From Methylococcaceae bacterium NSP1-2 (GTDB taxonomy: Bacteria > Pseudomonadota > Gammaproteobacteria > Methylococcales > Methylomonadaceae): a stretch of 6,713 bases of DNA. A program made the translations under genes and the position numbers. Positions 1-5,955 of this stretch are shown piece by piece. The notes under the pieces are model-generated. The model ran no database searches. It was not told where the DNA came from and saw only the letters and a program-made list of their open reading frames with translations. Numbering within the stretch: position 1 is the stretch's first letter; the number at the start of each line of letters is the position of its first letter. The stretch is from positions 1 to 6,713 of the forward strand of contig NQJH01000094.1 in the NCBI GenBank assembly GCA_002256685.1, read 5' to 3'.

Positions 1-142
1 TAGTTCCCAGCGTTGCAAGACATGACGCTGGAGCGGCACACAGGCATTTCAACGCAGAGCGTTGGAACGATACAAACAATAAACAGCTTAAATGTTGGGG
101 TTCGACCCTCACCTCAACCAACAATATCGGAGTATAAAAGAA
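1..142 (+). other. gene-free greA leader region with inverted repeats
   Basis: No coding sequence is visible here. Three foldable elements occur in a row: a 7-bp stem (7-13 with 25-31, loop 11), a 9-bp stem (47-55 with 59-67, loop 3), and a 6-bp stem (93-98 with 118-123) that ends just before the greA ribosome binding site GGAG at 129-132. None is followed by a T run, so none looks like a Rho-independent terminator. No convincing -35/-10 pair was found; the best candidates match only 4 of 6 bases with poor spacing. The first three bases are TAG and could be the stop of an upstream gene, but this cannot be decided inside the window. In E. coli the greA leader produces short prematurely terminated transcripts (GraL), so a structured leader has precedent. 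Confidence 0.5.
47..67 (+). repeat. 9-bp inverted repeat in greA leader
   Basis: Arms TTTCAACGC (47-55) and GCGTTGGAA (59-67) pair fully with one T-G wobble around a three-base AGA loop. The CAACGC of the left arm (50-55) can also pair with an identical GCGTTG copy at 10-15, so two mutually exclusive folds are possible. No T run follows, so it is not a standard terminator. Its function is unknown. Confidence 0.45.
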
Positions 143-619
143 ATGGTTAAAGTACCACTCACTGTCAAAGGTGCAGAAAAATTACGCGCAGAATTAGAAG
201 AATTAAAATCGGTAGTGCGTCCACGCATTATTAATGCGATTGCGACAGCCAGAGCGCATGGTGATTTAAAAGAAAATGCTGAATATCATGCCGCGAAAGA
301 GCAACAAAGTTTTGCTGAAGGACGTATTAAAGAAATTGAAGGCAAACTGTCTAACGCGCAAATTATTGATGTCACTAAAGTGGATGCTGGCGGCAAAGTA
401 GTGTTTGGTGCAACGGTAGAAATTGAAAATTTGGATACCGAACAGCGTGTGACTTATCAAGTGGTCGGCGAAGATGAAGCGAATATTAAAGAAAATCGCA
501 TTTCCATTGGTTCACCGATTGCGCGGGCGTTAATCGGTAAATCGGTGGAAGATATTGTGATTGTTAAAGCCCCAGCGGGTAATATTGAATACGAAATTAT
601 TTCAATTCAGTATATTTGA
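143..619 (+). CDS. greA: Transcription elongation factor GreA
   Basis: GreA binds the RNA polymerase secondary channel and stimulates cleavage of the RNA 3' end in backtracked complexes, rescuing stalled transcription. The product is 158 residues, the same length as E. coli GreA. The N-terminal coiled coil (about 1-75) holds the signature HGDLKENAEYHAA at 39-51, with the acidic tip residues D41 and E44 that position catalytic Mg2+ in the polymerase. The C-terminal FKBP-like domain (about 80-158) contains the conserved SPIARALIGK. The frame is open upstream to an ATG at 92, but the start at 143 is chosen because it gives the family N-terminus MVKVPLTVKGAEKL and has GGAG at 129-132, ten bases upstream. 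The extra 17 residues of the longer form have no family counterpart. It converges on yhbY across a likely shared terminator. Confidence 0.97.
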   Translation: MVKVPLTVKGAEKLRAELEELKSVVRPRIINAIATARAHGDLKENAEYHAAKEQQSFAEGRIKEIEGKLSNAQIIDVTKVDAGGKVVFGATVEIENLDTEQRVTYQVVGEDEANIKENRISIGSPIARALIGKSVEDIVIVKAPAGNIEYEIISIQYI

Positions 620-622
620 ACA

Positions 623-666
623 AGAAAGCGAAAAGCACACGGCACACATCGCCCTGCGCTTTTCTT
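623..666. terminator. probable bidirectional terminator between greA and yhbY
   Basis: GAAAAGC (630-636) pairs perfectly with GCTTTTC (658-664). A smaller GGC/GCC stem (641-643 with 651-653) lies inside the loop, and an alternative register pairs AAAGCG (625-630) with CGCTTT (657-662). The left flank is A-rich and the right arm and flank are T-rich, so each strand offers a hairpin ending in a U-rich stretch. The position, 4 bases past the greA stop and 7 before the yhbY stop, suits a shared terminator of convergent genes. The large loop and low GC content make it weaker than the other two terminators in this window. Confidence 0.55.
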
Positions 667-672
667 TAACAA

Positions 673-939
673 CTATTTGTTTGGATTCAGTCGATAAATA
701 ACGATGATTTGTCCAATCGATTGAATAAGCTCCGCGCCTGACTGAGTGCAAATTTTTTCACTGATTAACTTGCGTTCATCGCGTTCGGCGCGTATTTTTA
801 TCTTAATCAGTTCATGATGATCGAGTGCAAGTTCAATTTCTGCTAACACGGCATCGGTGAGTCCAGACTGACCAATCATGACGACGGGGTTTAAACTATG
901 CGCCTCGGACTTTAGTTTTTTCTTATCAACTGCTTTCAC
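673..939 (-). CDS. yhbY: YhbY family RNA-binding protein (CRM domain)
   Basis: This is a small single-domain CRM (chloroplast RNA splicing and ribosome maturation) protein of 88 residues; E. coli YhbY has 97. Family members associate with pre-50S ribosomal particles and are thought to assist ribosome assembly. The CRM hallmark is visible: LNPVVMIGQSGLT at 16-28 with the RNA-contacting GxxG loop G23-G26, followed by the AEIELALDHHELIKIKI segment at 33-49 and a final beta strand IIVIYRLNP. The start is a GTG codon (complement of 937-939); the next Met, at residue 21, is inside the domain and would destroy it. A weak GAG motif lies 8 bases upstream of the GTG. The gene is divergent from rlmE, another ribosome-biogenesis gene, and convergent with greA, as in E. 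coli. Confidence 0.94.
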   Translation of the reverse strand: MKAVDKKKLKSEAHSLNPVVMIGQSGLTDAVLAEIELALDHHELIKIKIRAERDERKLISEKICTQSGAELIQSIGQIIVIYRLNPNK

Positions 940-989
940 GTTTTATTCTCAAAATCAAAAATTTAATTCTACACTAAAAATAAGGCGTT
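940..989. promoter_or_regulatory. divergent yhbY/rlmE intergenic region with weak promoter candidates
   Basis: Any dedicated promoters of both divergent genes should lie in or near this 50-base AT-rich gap. On the minus strand, TAGAAT (complement of 966-971) matches the -10 consensus at 5 of 6 and would give a leader of about 20 bases for yhbY, but no good -35 is seen. On the plus strand, TTCTCA (946-951), an 18-base spacer and TACACT (970-975) give 4 of 6 matches each. That start point would fall on the rlmE ribosome binding site TAAGG (981-985), so it is doubtful. The two candidate -10 elements overlap. Confidence 0.3.
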
Positions 990-1607
990 ATGGCACGAAG
1001 TAAAAGTAGTAATCAATGGATGCAGGAACATTTTGATGATGAATATGTCAAAATGGCACAAGCGCAGGGTTATCGGTCGCGGGCAGTATTCAAATTATCT
1101 GAGATTCAAGATAAAGATTTGCTTATTAAAGCAGGCATGAATATTGTTGATTTGGGTGCAGCACCCGGTGGTTGGTCGCAATATGCGAAACAACGCTTAG
1201 GGAAGGGCAATAAATTAGTTGCGCTGGATATTTTGCCGATGGATCCGATTGATGGCGTTGACTTTATTCAAGGTGATTTTCTTGAACAGTCCGTTATAGA
1301 TGAACTGTATAGCGTGTTGGATGGCTTGCCTGTTCATCTGGTGCTGTCTGATATGGCTCCTAATATGAGCGGCAATAAAGCGGTTGATCAGCCGCGTTCG
1401 ATGTATTTGTGTGAGCTTGCTTTGGATACTGCCAAAACTATTTTGGCAAAAAATGGTGGTTTTTTAGTGAAAGTTTTTCAAGGTGAAGGTTTTGAAGATT
1501 TTCACCGTGAGGTGCAACAGCATTTCACCAAAGTGGTTATTAGAAAGCCGAAAGCATCGAGACCTCGCAGTAATGAGGTGTATATTTTAGCAAAGGGCTT
1601 TAAATAA
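990..1607 (+). CDS. rlmE: 23S rRNA (uridine-2'-O)-methyltransferase RlmE (RrmJ/FtsJ)
   Basis: RlmE uses S-adenosylmethionine to 2'-O-methylate U2552 (E. coli numbering) in the A-loop of 23S rRNA, a late step in 50S assembly. The 205-residue product is close to the E. coli length of 209. The SAM-binding motif I DLGAAPGGWSQ is at 54-64. The catalytic K-D-K-E tetrad is complete: K35 (in RSRAVFKL), D121 (in LSDMAPNMSG), K161 (in FLVKVFQG) and E196 (in SNEVYILA). The ATG start has TAAGG only four bases upstream, a short spacing, but the N-terminus MARSKSSNQWMQEHFDD is typical of the family. It lies directly upstream of ftsH on the same strand as in E. coli, but here the two are separated by 135 bases of structured DNA with its own promoter element. 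Confidence 0.97.
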   Translation: MARSKSSNQWMQEHFDDEYVKMAQAQGYRSRAVFKLSEIQDKDLLIKAGMNIVDLGAAPGGWSQYAKQRLGKGNKLVALDILPMDPIDGVDFIQGDFLEQSVIDELYSVLDGLPVHLVLSDMAPNMSGNKAVDQPRSMYLCELALDTAKTILAKNGGFLVKVFQGEGFEDFHREVQQHFTKVVIRKPKASRPRSNEVYILAKGFK

Positions 1608-1637
1608 GCTTTATTAACCCTTATATTGGCAACACTG

Positions 1638-1659
1638 GGTATTCGCTCAAGCGAGTACC
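1638..1659 (+). repeat. inverted repeat upstream of ftsH (hairpin 1)
   Basis: GGTATTCGCT (1638-1647) and AGCGAGTACC (1650-1659) form a stem of nine pairs, one a T-G wobble, closed by a four-base TCAA loop. The following sequence TTATAAATAA is AT-rich but not a T run, so this could be a weak terminator of rlmE, an RNA-processing site or a protein-binding site. The sequence does not decide between these. Confidence 0.5.
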
Positions 1660-1675
1660 TTATAAATAACGACAG

Positions 1676-1694
1676 TCAGGAGTTTAACTCCTGA
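1676..1694 (+). repeat. near-perfect palindrome overlapping the ftsH promoter (hairpin 2)
   Basis: TCAGGAGTTTAACTCCTGA is an exact inverted repeat with 9-base arms around one central T. Its last three bases (1692-1694) are also the TGn of the extended -10 element. The 19-base length, odd-centred symmetry and promoter position resemble the operator of a dimeric regulator, but it could equally be an RNA hairpin (8 pairs, TTA loop) in readthrough transcripts from rlmE. No regulator is encoded in the window. Confidence 0.6.
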
Positions 1695-1700
1695 TATAAT
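1692..1700 (+). promoter_or_regulatory. extended -10 promoter element for ftsH
   Basis: TGATATAAT is a perfect extended -10 element (TGn followed by TATAAT). Extended -10 promoters of the housekeeping sigma factor can work without a recognisable -35, and none is evident here; the nearest, ACGACA at 1669-1674, is 20 bases away. Transcription would start near 1707, giving a leader of about 36 bases that begins in a short GGTTT/AAACC hairpin and contains the ftsH ribosome binding site AGGA (1732-1735). No heat-shock sigma-32 pattern was seen, although ftsH is a heat-shock gene in E. coli. Confidence 0.6.
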
Positions 1701-1702
1701 TG

Positions 1703-1720
1703 CTTGGTTTTTAAACCGAG
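1703..1720 (+). repeat. inverted repeat at the predicted ftsH transcript start (hairpin 3)
   Basis: CTTGGTTT (1703-1710) and AAACCGAG (1713-1720) are complementary with one T-G wobble; about seven pairs can form with a four-base loop. If transcription starts near 1707, only the inner GGTTT/AAACC part is in the mRNA, where a 5'-terminal hairpin could protect the message. It ends 11 bases before the ribosome binding site and does not cover it. Confidence 0.4.
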
Positions 1721-1742
1721 TGCCGTTCAGTAGGACGTGTAA

Positions 1743-3665
1743 ATGAACGATATGATAAAAAATATAATCTTATGGGGTGTCATTGCTGTGGTCTTGATGC
1801 TCCTCTTTAACAACGTTGGCTCGCAAAAAGAGCGAGCTGATTCGTCGTTATCGTACTCGCAATTCATTGATTCAGTGAAAGCGGGACAGGTTCAGCAGGT
1901 CACTATTGATGAACATACCATCAAAGCTAAAATGCAAAGTGGTCAGCAAATTAAGATATATGCCCCCAATGATCCCCATTTAATTGATGATTTGTTGGCA
2001 AACGGCGTTGATACGAAAGCGATACCGCCTGAACAACCCTCGATGCTGATGCAGTTGTTGGTTTCTTTTGGTCCTATGTTGTTGCTAATTGCCGTTTGGG
2101 TATTCTTTATGCGCCAAATGAACGCCGGTGGTGCCGGTGGTCGTGGTGCAATGAGCTTTGGTAAAAGCAAAGCCCGTATGTTGGAAGAAGATCAAATTAA
2201 AGTCACTTTTGCCGATGTCGCCGGTTGTGATGAAGCCAAAGAAGAAGTGGTTGAAATGGTCGATTTCCTAAAAGACCCTGCTAAATATCAACGCTTGGGC
2301 GGTAAAATTCCTAGAGGCGCGTTAATGGTAGGTCCTCCCGGAACAGGTAAAACCTTATTGGCTAGAGCCATTGCGGGTGAAGCCAGAGTACCGTTTTTTA
2401 CCATTTCTGGTTCAGATTTCGTGGAAATGTTTGTTGGTGTCGGCGCATCACGGGTTCGTGATATGTTTGAAACCGCTAAAAAACACGCGCCTTGTATTAT
2501 TTTCATCGATGAAATTGATGCCGTTGGTCGCCAACGTGGTGCAGGTTTAGGCGGCGGTAATGATGAGCGTGAACAAACGTTAAACCAGTTATTAGTCGAA
2601 ATGGATGGCTTTGAAGGCAACGAAGGCATTATTGTCATCGCTGCTACTAACCGTGCTGATGTATTAGATAAAGCCTTATTGCGTCCCGGTCGATTTGATC
2701 GTCAAGTGACCGTGGGCTTACCCGATGTCAGAGGGCGTGAGCAAATTCTTAAAGTTCACATGAAAAAAGTCCCTGCTGCCGATGATGTTGAAGTGAAATA
2801 TATCGCGCAAGGTACACCCGGTTTCTCAGGGGCTGATTTAGCAAACTTAATCAATGAAGCCGCATTGTTGGCAGCGAGAATGAATAAGCGTGTTGTCAAT
2901 ATGGTCGATTTGGAAAAAGCCAAAGATAAGCTCATCATGGGTGTTGAAAGACACACAATGGTGATGGACGAGAAAGAAAAGAAAATGACGGCTTACCATG
3001 AAGCAGGTCATGCCATTGTCGGTAAATTAGTGCCTGAACATGATCCTGTCTATAAAGTCAGTATCATGCCTAGAGGTCGTGCGTTAGGCGTGACCATGTT
3101 CTTACCTGAACGTGATCAATACAGTGCCAGCAAACAAAAACTAGACAGCATGATTTCCAGTTTATACGGTGGTCGTATTGCCGAAGAAGTAGTATTCGGT
3201 TGGGAACAAGTCAGTACTGGCGCGTCTAACGACATTGAACGCGCTACCGAATTGGCTCGTAATATGGTCACTAAATGGGGTTTGTCACAACGCCTAGGAC
3301 CTTTAGCTTACAGTGAAGAAGAAGGCGAAGTATTTTTGGGTCGTTCAGTTACTCAACACAAGACCGTTGCCGAAGAAACCTCACATACCATTGATGAAGA
3401 AATTCGTTCGTTTATTGATCGCAACTATGAACGTGCAGAACGTATTATCAAAGAAAACATTGATATTCTCCATGCAATGGCAGCGGCATTAATGAAATAT
3501 GAGACGATTGATAAGTATCAAATTGATGATTTAATGGCGCGTAAACCGGTTCGAGAACCAGAAGGTTGGGATGACAGACCGCCTCGTGATGGTGTGAATA
3601 CCGATGAAATTAAAATAGATAAACAAGCTGATAAATCAATCGGTAAAACAGCTGAACAAAGCTAA
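1743..3665 (+). CDS. ftsH: ATP-dependent zinc metalloprotease FtsH
   Basis: FtsH is the essential inner-membrane AAA+ protease, a hexamer that extracts and degrades misfolded membrane proteins and short-lived regulators such as LpxC and sigma-32 in E. coli. The 640-residue product is full length. Membrane segments at about 5-23 and 102-123 flank a periplasmic domain. The AAA+ module has Walker A GPPGTGKT (197-204), the pore motif with F230-V231-G232, Walker B IIFIDEID (252-259), and a second region of homology with arginine fingers R317 and R320. The protease domain has the zinc motif HEAGH (419-423) and the third ligand D497 in TGASNDIERAT. The C-terminal tail is charged and low-complexity. 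AGGA lies seven bases before the ATG. A strong terminator follows, so ftsH appears to end its own transcription unit, and folP, often next, is absent. Confidence 0.98.
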   Translation: MNDMIKNIILWGVIAVVLMLLFNNVGSQKERADSSLSYSQFIDSVKAGQVQQVTIDEHTIKAKMQSGQQIKIYAPNDPHLIDDLLANGVDTKAIPPEQPSMLMQLLVSFGPMLLLIAVWVFFMRQMNAGGAGGRGAMSFGKSKARMLEEDQIKVTFADVAGCDEAKEEVVEMVDFLKDPAKYQRLGGKIPRGALMVGPPGTGKTLLARAIAGEARVPFFTISGSDFVEMFVGVGASRVRDMFETAKKHAPCIIFIDEIDAVGRQRGAGLGGGNDEREQTLNQLLVEMDGFEGNEGIIVIAATNRADVLDKALLRPGRFDRQVTVGLPDVRGREQILKVHMKKVPAADDVEVKYIAQGTPGFSGADLANLINEAALLAARMNKRVVNMVDLEKAKDKLIMGVERHTMVMDEKEKKMTAYHEAGHAIVGKLVPEHDPVYKVSIMPRGRALGVTMFLPERDQYSASKQKLDSMISSLYGGRIAEEVVFGWEQVSTGASNDIERATELARNMVTKWGLSQRLGPLAYSEEEGEVFLGRSVTQHKTVAEETSHTIDEEIRSFIDRNYERAERIIKENIDILHAMAAALMKYETIDKYQIDDLMARKPVREPEGWDDRPPRDGVNTDEIKIDKQADKSIGKTAEQS

Positions 3666-3685
3666 GTCTTATCAGAACTGATCCT

Positions 3686-3715
3686 AAAGGAGAGGCATAA
3701 TGTCTCTCCTTTTTT
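3686..3715 (+). terminator. strong Rho-independent terminator after ftsH
   Basis: Bases 3686-3697 pair with 3701-3712 in an unbroken 12-pair stem (one G-T wobble) with a three-base TAA loop, followed at once by T residues through 3715. The core arms are AAAGGAGAG and CTCTCCTTT. It begins 21 bases after the ftsH stop and should separate ftsH from glmM transcription. Confidence 0.9.
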
Positions 3716-3727
3716 ATGTCGATTATA

Positions 3728-3755
3728 TTTACTTAAAAGTACAAGCGGATATAAA
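3728..3755 (+). promoter_or_regulatory. predicted sigma-70-type promoter of glmM
   Basis: TTTACT (3728-3733, 4 of 6) and TATAAA (3750-3755, 5 of 6) are separated by 16 bases. The predicted start near 3762 leaves a leader of about 32 bases. Its place just after the ftsH terminator supports it, because glmM needs its own promoter there. Confidence 0.55.
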
Positions 3756-3793
3756 GAACCTAGTGTTTGTACTCATTTTCAGGTTTTAACATT

Positions 3794-5134
3794 ATGACAA
3801 AAAAATATTTTGGTACTGATGGTATTCGAGGCAAAGTCGGTGAAGCCCCAATAACCGCTGATTTTTTATTAAAACTAGGTTGGGCAGCGGGTCGCGTCTT
3901 TGCTAACGAAGGTCATGGCTTTGTGCTGGTCGGTAAAGATACGCGTATTTCTGGCTATATGTTTGAATCTGCTTTAGAAGCGGGATTAACGGCAGCAGGT
4001 GTCGATACCCATTTATTAGGACCTATGCCCACCCCTGGTATTGCTTATTTAACGCGTACCTTAAGAGCTAAAACAGGCATCGTTATCAGTGCCTCACACA
4101 ATCCTTATTACGATAATGGCATTAAGTTTTTTTCCGTACACGGTACAAAACTACCCGATGATATAGAAGAAAAAATAGAAGCTTATATCGACTCACCGAT
4201 GACCACCGTAGAATCAGCAAAATTGGGTAAAGCCAAGCGAATAGGGGATGCAGCAGGTCGCTATATTGAATTTTGTAAAGGCAGTGTACCGACACGTTTA
4301 GATTTTAGTGGATTAAAAGTTGTCGTTGATTGCGCGAATGGCGCGACTTATCATATTGCCCCGCATGTATTCAGTGAAGTCGGTGCAAAAGTCATTACTA
4401 TTGGCGTAGAACCCAATGGACTGAATATTAATGAAGAATGCGGCGCAACTAGCCCAGCAAAATTAGTCGCAGCAGTATTGCAACATCAAGCTGATATAGG
4501 TATTGCCTTAGATGGTGATGGTGACCGACTCATTATGGTGGATCACAAAGGCGAAATAGTCGATGGCGATGAGCTTATTTACATTATTGCCCAATCACGA
4601 TTAGAAGCGGGGCAAATGTCAGGACCTGTCGTTGGTACGCTCATGACCAACCTAGGTATGGAACACGGTCTGAAACGCTTAGGCATTGACCTACTGAGAG
4701 CCAACGTAGGTGATCGCTATGTGATGGAGATGCTGACTGAACATAAAGGTATTTTAGGCGGTGAAAACTCAGGGCATATTATCTGCTTAGATAGAACCAC
4801 CACCGGTGACGGTATTATTGCCGCATTACAAATTATGGCAGAAATGGAATGCACTGGTAAAAGCCTGTATGAATTAAAATCAGGGATGCAAAAATACCCA
4901 CAAATTTTAATCAATATCAAAACTACAAAAAAAATCAATGTAAGCACGAATGAGTACATACAACGGTCAATGCGAGCGGTCGAGCAGAAACTAGGAGACA
5001 CAGGACGCGTACTGTTGAGAGCCTCAGGCACAGAACCATTAATTCGCGTCATGGTAGAAGGCGAACACGACGAACTGGTCAGAGAATCGGCAAATCAACT
5101 CGCCGATGATGTTAGAAAAGCAATGGAAGCTTGA
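3794..5134 (+). CDS. glmM: Phosphoglucosamine mutase GlmM
   Basis: GlmM converts glucosamine-6-phosphate to glucosamine-1-phosphate, the step before UDP-N-acetylglucosamine, and so feeds peptidoglycan and lipopolysaccharide synthesis. The 446-residue product matches the E. coli length of 445. It has the four-domain phosphohexomutase pattern: N-terminal KYFGTDGIRG (4-13), the phosphoserine loop GIVISASHNP with S101, the Mg2+-binding DGDGDR with D240, D242 and D244, the sugar-recognition loop GGENSGH (322-328), and the phosphate-binding RASGTEPLIRVM (409-420). An in-frame TTG at 3767 would add nine residues, but the ATG at 3794 gives the standard N-terminus MTKKYFGTDG and has a weak CAGG ten bases upstream. 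It is preceded by a terminator and promoter, with no folP between it and ftsH. No terminator follows, so readthrough into tpiA is likely. Confidence 0.98.
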   Translation: MTKKYFGTDGIRGKVGEAPITADFLLKLGWAAGRVFANEGHGFVLVGKDTRISGYMFESALEAGLTAAGVDTHLLGPMPTPGIAYLTRTLRAKTGIVISASHNPYYDNGIKFFSVHGTKLPDDIEEKIEAYIDSPMTTVESAKLGKAKRIGDAAGRYIEFCKGSVPTRLDFSGLKVVVDCANGATYHIAPHVFSEVGAKVITIGVEPNGLNINEECGATSPAKLVAAVLQHQADIGIALDGDGDRLIMVDHKGEIVDGDELIYIIAQSRLEAGQMSGPVVGTLMTNLGMEHGLKRLGIDLLRANVGDRYVMEMLTEHKGILGGENSGHIICLDRTTTGDGIIAALQIMAEMECTGKSLYELKSGMQKYPQILINIKTTKKINVSTNEYIQRSMRAVEQKLGDTGRVLLRASGTEPLIRVMVEGEHDELVRESANQLADDVRKAMEA

Positions 5135-5159
5135 ACAAAAAGCCATTAGCCTATATCAT
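5131..5159 (+). promoter_or_regulatory. predicted promoter of tpiA-secG overlapping the glmM stop
   Basis: TTGAAC (5131-5136, 4 of 6) and TATCAT (5154-5159, 5 of 6) are spaced by exactly 17 bases. The -35 includes the glmM stop codon TGA (5132-5134). Transcription would begin near 5166, leaving a leader of about 26 bases before the tpiA ATG. It would let tpiA, secG and the tRNA be expressed apart from glmM. Confidence 0.5.
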
Positions 5160-5191
5160 ACGCGATTTTATTCTATGTGGGAGTAATGAGG

Positions 5192-5944
5192 ATGCGTCGG
5201 TCTCTGGTTATCGGAAATTGGAAAATGAATGGAACTCGTGCAAGTGCTGAGTCGCTTGCCCAAGGCATTATTGCTGGATTAGGCACGGATATTGGCGATA
5301 TTGCCGTTTGTGTCCCCTACGTTTATTTAGCCAGTGTTGGCGAAGTGCTTAAAGGCAGTCGCTTAGCATTAGGCTCACAAAACGTTGCCGATAAAGCCTC
5401 AGGTGCTTATACAGGTGAGATTTCAGCTACTATGCTGAAAGAATTTAACTGCCAATACGCCCTCGTAGGACACTCCGAAAGACGTAGCTATTATGGCGAC
5501 ACTGACGCATCGGTCGCGGCGCGTTTTTGCCAAGCACAAGAACAAGGCATTATCCCTGTTTTATGCGTAGGCGAAACATTAGAACAACGCGAACAAGATC
5601 AAACTTTCGCTGTTATTGACCAACAACTGAATGCAGTTATTGATTTAGCGGGTATCGCTTCTTTTAATAACGCAGTAATTGCCTACGAACCTGTTTGGGC
5701 AATCGGCACAGGAAAAACCGCAACTGACGAACAAGCACAAGAAGTGCATCACTACATTCGTCAATTTATTGCGGCAAAAGATCAAACTATCGCTGATAAA
5801 ATTCAAATTTTATACGGTGGTAGTGCTAAGCCAGACAATGCAAAAGGCTTATTTGCAATGCCAGACATTGATGGCGGTTTAATAGGTGGGGCTTCCTTGG
5901 ATGCGGAATCCTTTTTAGCGGTTTATCATTCAATTTCAGAGTAG
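5192..5944 (+). CDS. tpiA: Triose-phosphate isomerase TpiA
   Basis: TpiA interconverts dihydroxyacetone phosphate and glyceraldehyde-3-phosphate in the cytoplasmic glycolytic and gluconeogenic pathway. The 250-residue product spans a full TIM barrel. Catalytic residues are all present: N9 and K11 in GNWKMNG, the electrophile H94 in LVGHSERR, and the base E166 in AYEPVWAIGTGKTAT, whose continuation is the phosphate-gripping loop 6. The phosphate-binding YGGS (208-211) and GGLIGGASL (228-236) are intact. In-frame starts also occur at 5177 (GTG) and 5186 (ATG). The ATG at 5192 is chosen because GGGAG at 5179-5183 sits eight bases upstream and the protein then begins MRRSLVIGNWKMN. secG follows after 11 bases, indicating one operon. 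Confidence 0.98.
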   Translation: MRRSLVIGNWKMNGTRASAESLAQGIIAGLGTDIGDIAVCVPYVYLASVGEVLKGSRLALGSQNVADKASGAYTGEISATMLKEFNCQYALVGHSERRSYYGDTDASVAARFCQAQEQGIIPVLCVGETLEQREQDQTFAVIDQQLNAVIDLAGIASFNNAVIAYEPVWAIGTGKTATDEQAQEVHHYIRQFIAAKDQTIADKIQILYGGSAKPDNAKGLFAMPDIDGGLIGGASLDAESFLAVYHSISE

Positions 5945-5955
5945 TTTAGACTTTC

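Noticed and set aside
95..120. tRNA-like T-arm (GGGGTTCGACCC) followed by a sequence ending in CCA
   Set aside because: The T-stem does not pair in the tRNA register, the distance to CCA is wrong by three bases, and no matching acceptor 5' strand is present.
92..142. N-terminal extension of GreA by 17 residues from an upstream in-frame ATG
   Set aside because: The extension has no counterpart in the family, while the ATG at 143 gives the canonical 158-residue protein with a ribosome binding site.
1618..1645. Possible sigma-32 heat-shock promoter upstream of ftsH (CCCTTATA resembling CCCTTGAA)
   Set aside because: No CCCCAT-like -10 element occurs at the required 13-17 base spacing.
2288..2638. 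116-codon open frame antisense to ftsH
   Set aside because: It lies opposite the highly conserved AAA+ domain and shows no domain; it is explained by the codon structure of ftsH.
3767..3793. TTG start extending GlmM by nine residues
   Set aside because: The ATG at 3794 gives the conserved N-terminus, and the upstream segment is not family-like.
5177..5191. GTG or earlier ATG start for TpiA
   Set aside because: These starts overlap or lie too close to the GGGAG ribosome binding site, which is correctly spaced only for the ATG at 5192.
5679..5882. 67-codon open frame inside tpiA in another phase
   Set aside because: It is embedded in the catalytic part of an intact tpiA and resembles no known protein.
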